Source: a bacterium HR33 (lineage in GTDB: Bacteria; Gemmatimonadota; Gemmatimonadetes; Gemmatimonadales; GWC2-71-9). Taken from it: DNA of 64,000 nucleotides. A program made the translations under genes and the position numbers. Each line of letters begins with the position of its first letter. The stretch's first letter is position 1. The stretch is taken from positions 124,001 through 188,000 of the forward strand of contig BEIJ01000001.1 in assembly GCA_002923375.1 (NCBI GenBank), in the 5' to 3' direction. Below are positions 59,379 to 64,000 of this stretch, piece after piece. Below the pieces are notes generated by a model. It ran no database searches. It saw nothing but the letters and a program-made list of their open reading frames with translations, and was not told the origin of the DNA.

Positions 59379-61805
59379 TCACGGAGTGGCGGCGGTGGCC
59401 TTCCCCTTCACGTATTTGTCGTACCACTCGATCATCCGCGCTACCACGTCCATGACCGATTCCCGGGCGGCGTAACCGTGAGACTCGAAAGGCAGCTGCA
59501 CGTACTCCACCGTCGCCCCATGACCTTTGAGGGCGTGGTAGAACCTTTCCGACTGTATCGGAAAGGTGCCCGAATTGTTGTCGTTCATCCCGTGAATCAA
59601 TAGGATCGGCTCGTTGACCTTGTCGGCGTACGAAAAAGGCGACATCCGCATATACACGTCCCGTGCCTCCCAGAAAGTCCTCCGCTCGTTCTGGAAGCCG
59701 AACGGCGTAAGGGTCCGATTATAAGCGCCGCTCCGGGCTACGCCCGCTTTGAACAGATCGGAATGAGCCAGCAGATTTGCCGTGGTAAAGGCTCCGTAGC
59801 TGTGGCCTCCGACGCCGAAGTTCCCGTCCGCTACACCCATGCTCAACAGGTGATCCACCGCCGCCTTGGCACCAGCTACGGTCTGTTCCACGTAAGTGTT
59901 GTTGGCGGTATCGCCGCCTATCACGGGCAAAGTGGGGTTGTCCAGTACCGCATAACCCTGCGTGAGCAGGAACAGGTGGGAGGCGCCGCTGGGAAGCACA
60001 AAACGGTTGGGATTGCCCACTACCTGGCTCGCCGCGTCGGCAGAGGCGAACTCCCGGGGATAGACCCAGAAGATGACCGGGACCTTCTGGCCCTCCTTGT
60101 AGTCGGTAGGATAGTACAGCGTCCCCGAAAGCTGAACGCCGTCCGCCCGCCGGTAAGTGACCAGTTCCCGCCTCACCGAGGAAAGTTCCGGGGCGGGATT
60201 CTCCAGACGGGTGATCTGGGTTTCCCGTCTCGATCTGAGATCGCGCAGGAAGTAGTTGGGCGGATCGGCGCGAGTTTCCCTGCGGGTAAGTATGGTTCGG
60301 GCAGCATCGTCCAGAACCTGGGTTACCACCTCGTACGCATTCGCACTCGACTGCCACAGGCGCTCCGTCCTGCCGTTTTGAAGGTTCATTCGATCCAGGA
60401 ACGGGCGTTCTCCTTGCGGGGAAGCTCCGTCGCCTTCCAGGTAGATCCAGCGACCGTCCGGCGACTGCCTGAGCACGGCGAAACCCGCCGCGTCCCGCTT
60501 CAGCACCGGCTGGCCCGGATCACTGTACCGATCCTCCGCCGAACGATCCCAGACCAATTGGGGAGCGCGGCCGGGCTCGTCGAGATCCAGCTTCCAGGTA
60601 CGGGTGTGCCTGGTCCGCCGATCGGTTTCCGTAACCATCACCAGCCCGTCCCGCCCAAAGTAGGTACCTCCGCCGCCGAATCCGCCGCTGAAACGGTATT
60701 CCAAACGGATGAGTTCGACCGGCTGGGAGAAAGGCGCATCCGCCAGCATCACGCGATCGCGCTCCTTGGCCGGGCGGCGGTTGTCACCGCCGTCCAGCGC
60801 TTCGACGTACATCAGCGTAGCGGGACGTCCGGGCACCCAGCGCACCGATCGGGGACCGGTGCGGACCCCGTCAACCGGAGAAGTCTCACCCGATGGGAGC
60901 GACGCCAGCGTCGCCACTTTCTCGCCGGCGAGGGACCACACCTCTATTTCCTGCGGAAAATCGGACACGGGCACCATGTAGGAGAACGGTTTCACAACCC
61001 GCGTCACCAGAATCATGTTGCCGTCGGGCGAGGGATCGCTGTCCAAAAAGATGGCGGGACGTCCGATCGGGCGTTGTTGCCCGGTGTTCACATCCACCAG
61101 CGCCAGTTGCGCGGTGGCGTAGTACTCGAAAAGCTGCTCATCGTAGGGCGATTCCAGCAAATCCTGGTACGTCCGGACCGGGGCAGCACGCCCTTGGTTG
61201 CGCTGGACGATGGGCCCGATCGGCACTCGAGGAGCCTGCGGCGCGGGGCCGCGGCCGGCCGGCACCAACCGGCACAGCATTTCTCTGGAGTTCGGCATCC
61301 AGGTGCAGGTGTTGCCCGTGGTCCCGTTCAGGATGGGGGGCGTCACCGAGCGGCCGGTCCCGGATGCTACGTCCAGTACCCACAGCGCGATCCCCTGCTC
61401 GCCCGTGGCGTCGAACGCTATCGAACGGCCGTCCGGAGACCAGGATGCCGAACTCAGCCGCACTCCGGCGGGAAGCTCCACACTCACCTCCCTGCCGGTA
61501 GCCACGTCTCTCAGGGTGAGCGCTATGTACCCGCCGAAGGTCGTGTACGGACCGTTGGTTTGGGGATTGATCCGCAGCCCCGCAAGCCGGAGCAGCGGCT
61601 GAGCCAGATCCGCGATGGTGGGCATACCGCGGGACTGGGCCAGAAGCAAGATTCTGCCGTCTGGCGAGGGGATAACCGCCGGCAGGCGAGGCGCATCAAG
61701 AATGCGCTGTACGATCTCCGGCGGCTTCTTGTAGGGCTCCTGCGCCGCCGCGGCGCTAGAGAGCAGAACGCCAAAGGCGATGAAGAGGCTCAAAAACCGC
61801 TTCAT
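59379..61805 (-). CDS. S9 family prolyl-oligopeptidase-type serine peptidase
   Basis: 808 residues from ATG 61805 (GGAG 8 bases upstream), with a signal peptide ending at A-A-A-Q. The N-terminal half is a beta-propeller with repeated D-G-R motifs. The C-terminal alpha/beta hydrolase has G-G-H-S-Y-G-A-F with the nucleophile Ser, and E-S-H-G-Y with the His. It is close to glutamyl-endopeptidase-like S9 enzymes. It probably cleaves peptides in the periplasm. Confidence 0.92.
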   Translation of the reverse strand: MKRFLSLFIAFGVLLSSAAAAQEPYKKPPEIVQRILDAPRLPAVIPSPDGRILLLAQSRGMPTIADLAQPLLRLAGLRINPQTNGPYTTFGGYIALTLRDVATGREVSVELPAGVRLSSASWSPDGRSIAFDATGEQGIALWVLDVASGTGRSVTPPILNGTTGNTCTWMPNSREMLCRLVPAGRGPAPQAPRVPIGPIVQRNQGRAAPVRTYQDLLESPYDEQLFEYYATAQLALVDVNTGQQRPIGRPAIFLDSDPSPDGNMILVTRVVKPFSYMVPVSDFPQEIEVWSLAGEKVATLASLPSGETSPVDGVRTGPRSVRWVPGRPATLMYVEALDGGDNRRPAKERDRVMLADAPFSQPVELIRLEYRFSGGFGGGGTYFGRDGLVMVTETDRRTRHTRTWKLDLDEPGRAPQLVWDRSAEDRYSDPGQPVLKRDAAGFAVLRQSPDGRWIYLEGDGASPQGERPFLDRMNLQNGRTERLWQSSANAYEVVTQVLDDAARTILTRRETRADPPNYFLRDLRSRRETQITRLENPAPELSSVRRELVTYRRADGVQLSGTLYYPTDYKEGQKVPVIFWVYPREFASADAASQVVGNPNRFVLPSGASHLFLLTQGYAVLDNPTLPVIGGDTANNTYVEQTVAGAKAAVDHLLSMGVADGNFGVGGHSYGAFTTANLLAHSDLFKAGVARSGAYNRTLTPFGFQNERRTFWEARDVYMRMSPFSYADKVNEPILLIHGMNDNNSGTFPIQSERFYHALKGHGATVEYVQLPFESHGYAARESVMDVVARMIEWYDKYVKGKATAATP

Positions 61806-61914
61806 AAAGACGTCTCCGAGACCAGGAATCAAGGGCCAATGTATCGCGGAGGAAGGGCGGACAGAAGGGCCGCTTCCGGCGCGCCCTTCCCCGCCCCCAC
61901 CCCGCGGAGCTAGC

Positions 61915-61920
61915 TATACT
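61915..61920 (+). promoter_or_regulatory. -10 element of the CPA2 antiporter gene
   Basis: TATACT (5 of 6 to consensus), 27 bases before the ATG at 61947. The -35 region is C-rich, with no clear hexamer. Confidence 0.45.
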
Positions 61921-61946
61921 GCAATACGCATTGCCCTTTGGAATCG

Positions 61947-63938
61947 ATGCACGAGTTCCCGATCCTCCGTGACTTGGTGATCCTGGTGGCCGTGGCCATA
62001 CCGGTGGTCGTGGCGGCCCAGCGCTTCCGCATACCCACCGTGGTCGGCTTCCTCCTCACCGGGATCGCCATCGGGCCTCACGGCCTGCGCCTAATAGGCC
62101 GGCCAGACTCGGTTGCCGGGCTGGCGGAAGTAGGCGTGATCCTGTTGCTATTTACCATCGGGCTGGAACTCTCCCTGAGCAGGATCATCCGCTTGGGCCG
62201 GACCGTGGTCCAAGGAGGAGGGCTCCAGGTGGCGGGCACGATACTCGCCGTGGTGATCCTCGCCGCCGTTTTCGGGATTTCTCTCTCTATCGGGATCCTT
62301 TACGGCGCGCTGGTAGCGCTTTCTTCCACGGCTATAGTCCTCAAGATCTATACCGACCGAGGGGAACTGGACACGCCGCACGGAAGGGTGGTGGTGGCGA
62401 TCCTGCTCTTTCAGGATCTGTGCGTGGTTCCCTTGATGCTGCTGGTGCCGCTTTTGGCGGGAGCCACGCTGGGTATCGGATCGGCGCTGAGGGACGTGGG
62501 GGTGGGCCTGGTGGTGGTGGGAGCCCTGGTGCTGGGGGGCAGGGTGCTGGTGCCCAGGGTGTTGGAACGAATAGCCACTATCCGCAACCGGGAGATCTTC
62601 ACGTTGTGCATCATGTTCTTCGGCCTGGGGGCGGCCTTCGTAACGTCGTCCTTCGGGCTTTCCCTGGCGATCGGGGCGTTCATCGCCGGTCTGGTAATCT
62701 CCGAATCCGAGTACGGGATGCAGGCGCTCTCGGACGTCTTGCCGTTCAGGGATACCTTCAGCGGAATCTTTTTCATATCCGTGGGCATGCTTCTGGACAT
62801 CGGGTGGTTGCTGGAAGACCCGCTCCGCCTTTTGGCGGCAGCGCTGGGGATCGTGCTGCTCAAAGCCGCCATAGCCACCGCCGCCACGCGGTCTCTGGGC
62901 CGGTCGCTGGAGGTCAGCGTGATGACCGGCCTCGCACTGGCCCAAGTAGGAGAGTTCTCGTTCGTGCTGGCGGGGGTAGCGGTTCCTCTGGGACTCCTGG
63001 GGCCCGAGACCTATCAAACGTTCCTCGGCGCCTCGGTCGTCTCCATGCTGGCCGCCCCGTTTTTGATCTCCGCCGCTGGGCCGGTCGCGGACTTTGTCTG
63101 CCGCGTCGCGCGAAGGCCCGCCATGGAGATCCTGCCGCACGAGGCTCAGGAAATAGCAGAGCTCAACGATCACGTGATCATCGTGGGCTACGGCCTCAAC
63201 GGAAGAAACTTGGCCCGAGTGCTCAAAGCTGCGGGGATCCCCTACGTTATCCTGGAGCAAAACGGCCAGACCGTGCGGCGCGCGCGGCTGGAGCGAGAAC
63301 CGATTTTCTTCGGAGACGGAACGCGCCCCGATGTGCTGGAGCGGGTAGGAATCGAACGGGCCCGGGTGGTGGTGTTCGCCATCTCCGCCCCGGCATCGGA
63401 GCGCCGCGGTGTGGCGGTAGCCCGCAAACTCAACCCCAATGTGCGGATCGTGGTCCGCACCCGCTACGTGGCCTCGATACCGGAGCTGGAGCGAGCAGGC
63501 GCGGACGAAGTGGTGCCCGAGGAGTTCGAAACCTCGGTGGAGATCTTCGCCCGAGTACTCCGGATCTACGGGGTCCCGTCCAACGTGATCCAGCGCGAGA
63601 TCGACGCCGTTCGTAGCGAACACTACGGCGTGCTCAGGGGAATCAGCCTCGGCGACCTCCGCCTAGACGCCCTCAAACATCTGGGCATCCACGGCGCCCT
63701 GGACACGGTAGAGGTGGAGGAAGGTGCTCCCGCCGTGGGGGAAAATCCGTGGAGCCTGGAGCTCCGCCGCGAAACCGGAGCCACCGTAATAGCGGTGATT
63801 CGCGACGGGAAAGCCCTCTATCAGCCCGACCCCGAGTTCCGGTTCCGAGTGGGCGACACGGTGGTGCTCGTAGGTAGCCGCGAAGCCCTCGAAAAAGGCT
63901 CCCTGCTCTTTAGAGCCAAGAGCGACAACGTGGCTTGA
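61947..63938 (+). CDS. CPA2-type cation:proton antiporter with RCK domain (KefB-like)
   Basis: 663 residues. About 12 membrane segments (G-F-L-L-T-G-I-A-I-G-P, L-L-F-T-I-G-L-E-L) form the Na+/H+ exchanger domain, followed by a RCK_N domain (H-V-I-I-V-G-Y-G-L-N-G-R) and a RCK_C domain near the end (V-G-D-T-V-V-L-V-G). It likely exports K+ or Na+ in exchange for protons, controlled by nucleotide binding to RCK. ATG 61947 is preferred over TTG 61938. Confidence 0.9.
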   Translation: MHEFPILRDLVILVAVAIPVVVAAQRFRIPTVVGFLLTGIAIGPHGLRLIGRPDSVAGLAEVGVILLLFTIGLELSLSRIIRLGRTVVQGGGLQVAGTILAVVILAAVFGISLSIGILYGALVALSSTAIVLKIYTDRGELDTPHGRVVVAILLFQDLCVVPLMLLVPLLAGATLGIGSALRDVGVGLVVVGALVLGGRVLVPRVLERIATIRNREIFTLCIMFFGLGAAFVTSSFGLSLAIGAFIAGLVISESEYGMQALSDVLPFRDTFSGIFFISVGMLLDIGWLLEDPLRLLAAALGIVLLKAAIATAATRSLGRSLEVSVMTGLALAQVGEFSFVLAGVAVPLGLLGPETYQTFLGASVVSMLAAPFLISAAGPVADFVCRVARRPAMEILPHEAQEIAELNDHVIIVGYGLNGRNLARVLKAAGIPYVILEQNGQTVRRARLEREPIFFGDGTRPDVLERVGIERARVVVFAISAPASERRGVAVARKLNPNVRIVVRTRYVASIPELERAGADEVVPEEFETSVEIFARVLRIYGVPSNVIQREIDAVRSEHYGVLRGISLGDLRLDALKHLGIHGALDTVEVEEGAPAVGENPWSLELRRETGATVIAVIRDGKALYQPDPEFRFRVGDTVVLVGSREALEKGSLLFRAKSDNVA

Positions 63939-63948
63939 GCGACCTGGT

Positions 63949-64000
63949 TCAGGGAGAAAGCCGTTCCACCACCCAACCGTCACCCTGGCGGCGATAAACC
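63949..64000 (-). CDS. pdxH: Pyridoxamine 5'-phosphate oxidase, C-terminal end
   Basis: The minus strand encodes V-Y-R-R-Q-G-D-G-W-V-V-E-R-L-S-P before TGA 63949. PdxH proteins end in a near-identical Y-R-R-x-x-x-G-W-x-I-E-R-L-x-P motif that contacts substrate and FMN. Only 17 residues are visible, so the rest is not verified. Confidence 0.7.
   Translation of the reverse strand, partial: VYRRQGDGWVVERLSP

Overview
The window is high-GC DNA from a Gram-negative bacterium. Outer-membrane genes are present (TolC family, DUF481 barrel, TonB receptor). The repertoire (DUF885, M28 and S9 peptidases, HmuY, MacB-type orphan permeases, multiheme c cytochromes with TPRs, many GTG/TTG starts and ATGA/TGATG overlaps) resembles Gemmatimonadota. 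That assignment is an inference. I see no rRNA, tRNA, CRISPR array or insertion sequence.

Layout. 1-1173: 5' end of a ribbon-helix-helix regulator (minus) and elongation factor P (plus). 1156-4288 (minus): copper-monooxygenase-like c-type cytochrome and a serine hydrolase. 4346-8757 (plus): PP-loop ligase, DUF481 barrel, trehalose-6-phosphate synthase, MFS transporter. 8777-10465 (minus): a DUF411 protein that reads through an in-frame TGA, and an M23 peptidase. 10510-12782 (plus): adenine deaminase and hypoxanthine phosphoribosyltransferase, two consecutive purine-salvage steps. 12779-24475: M28 peptidase plus a glycan or natural-product-like accessory block (GT9, HprK-like kinase, GT2, GT4, PF14907-like nucleotidyltransferase, two paralogous B12-type radical SAM enzymes, two methyltransferases). 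24432-30164 (minus): MsrQ, MsrP and a very large sensor kinase. 30141-39591 (plus): creatininase-like protein, secreted protein, then TolC, MacA-like adaptor and four MacB/FtsX permeases arranged as two copies of a pair, with no ATPase. 40114-42162 (minus): broken TonB receptor. 42823-47192 (plus): a membrane protein with a second in-frame TGA, BshB1-like deacetylase, cysteine desulfurase, MnmA, HmuY. 47119-48879 (minus): DUF885 peptidase. 48908-51149 (plus): attenuator leader, ATP-grasp ligase, flavin monooxygenase. 51151-54669 (minus): VOC protein, octaheme-TPR cytochrome, diheme cytochrome. 54766-63938: OsmC, glycine-betaine-type ABC transporter, aldo/keto reductase, YjbQ, S9 peptidase, CPA2 antiporter. 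The last 52 bases are the 3' end of pdxH (minus).

The two strongest discoveries concern sulfur and selenium. First, two unrelated genes (8777-9271 and 42823-43383) each carry one in-frame TGA where their families are expected to have a conserved Cys. Each TGA is followed by a hairpin with a C-G-G-G-pyrimidine apical loop at a distance typical of bacterial SECIS elements, so both are candidate selenoproteins. Second, the ATP-grasp/monooxygenase operon is preceded by a promoter, a nearly leaderless 34-codon ORF with four consecutive Cys codons, mutually exclusive 1:2, 2:3 and 3:4 pairings, and a strong terminator. That is the architecture of a cysteine-sensing transcription attenuator. With bshB1, cysteine desulfurase and mnmA nearby, the window has a clear thiol theme.
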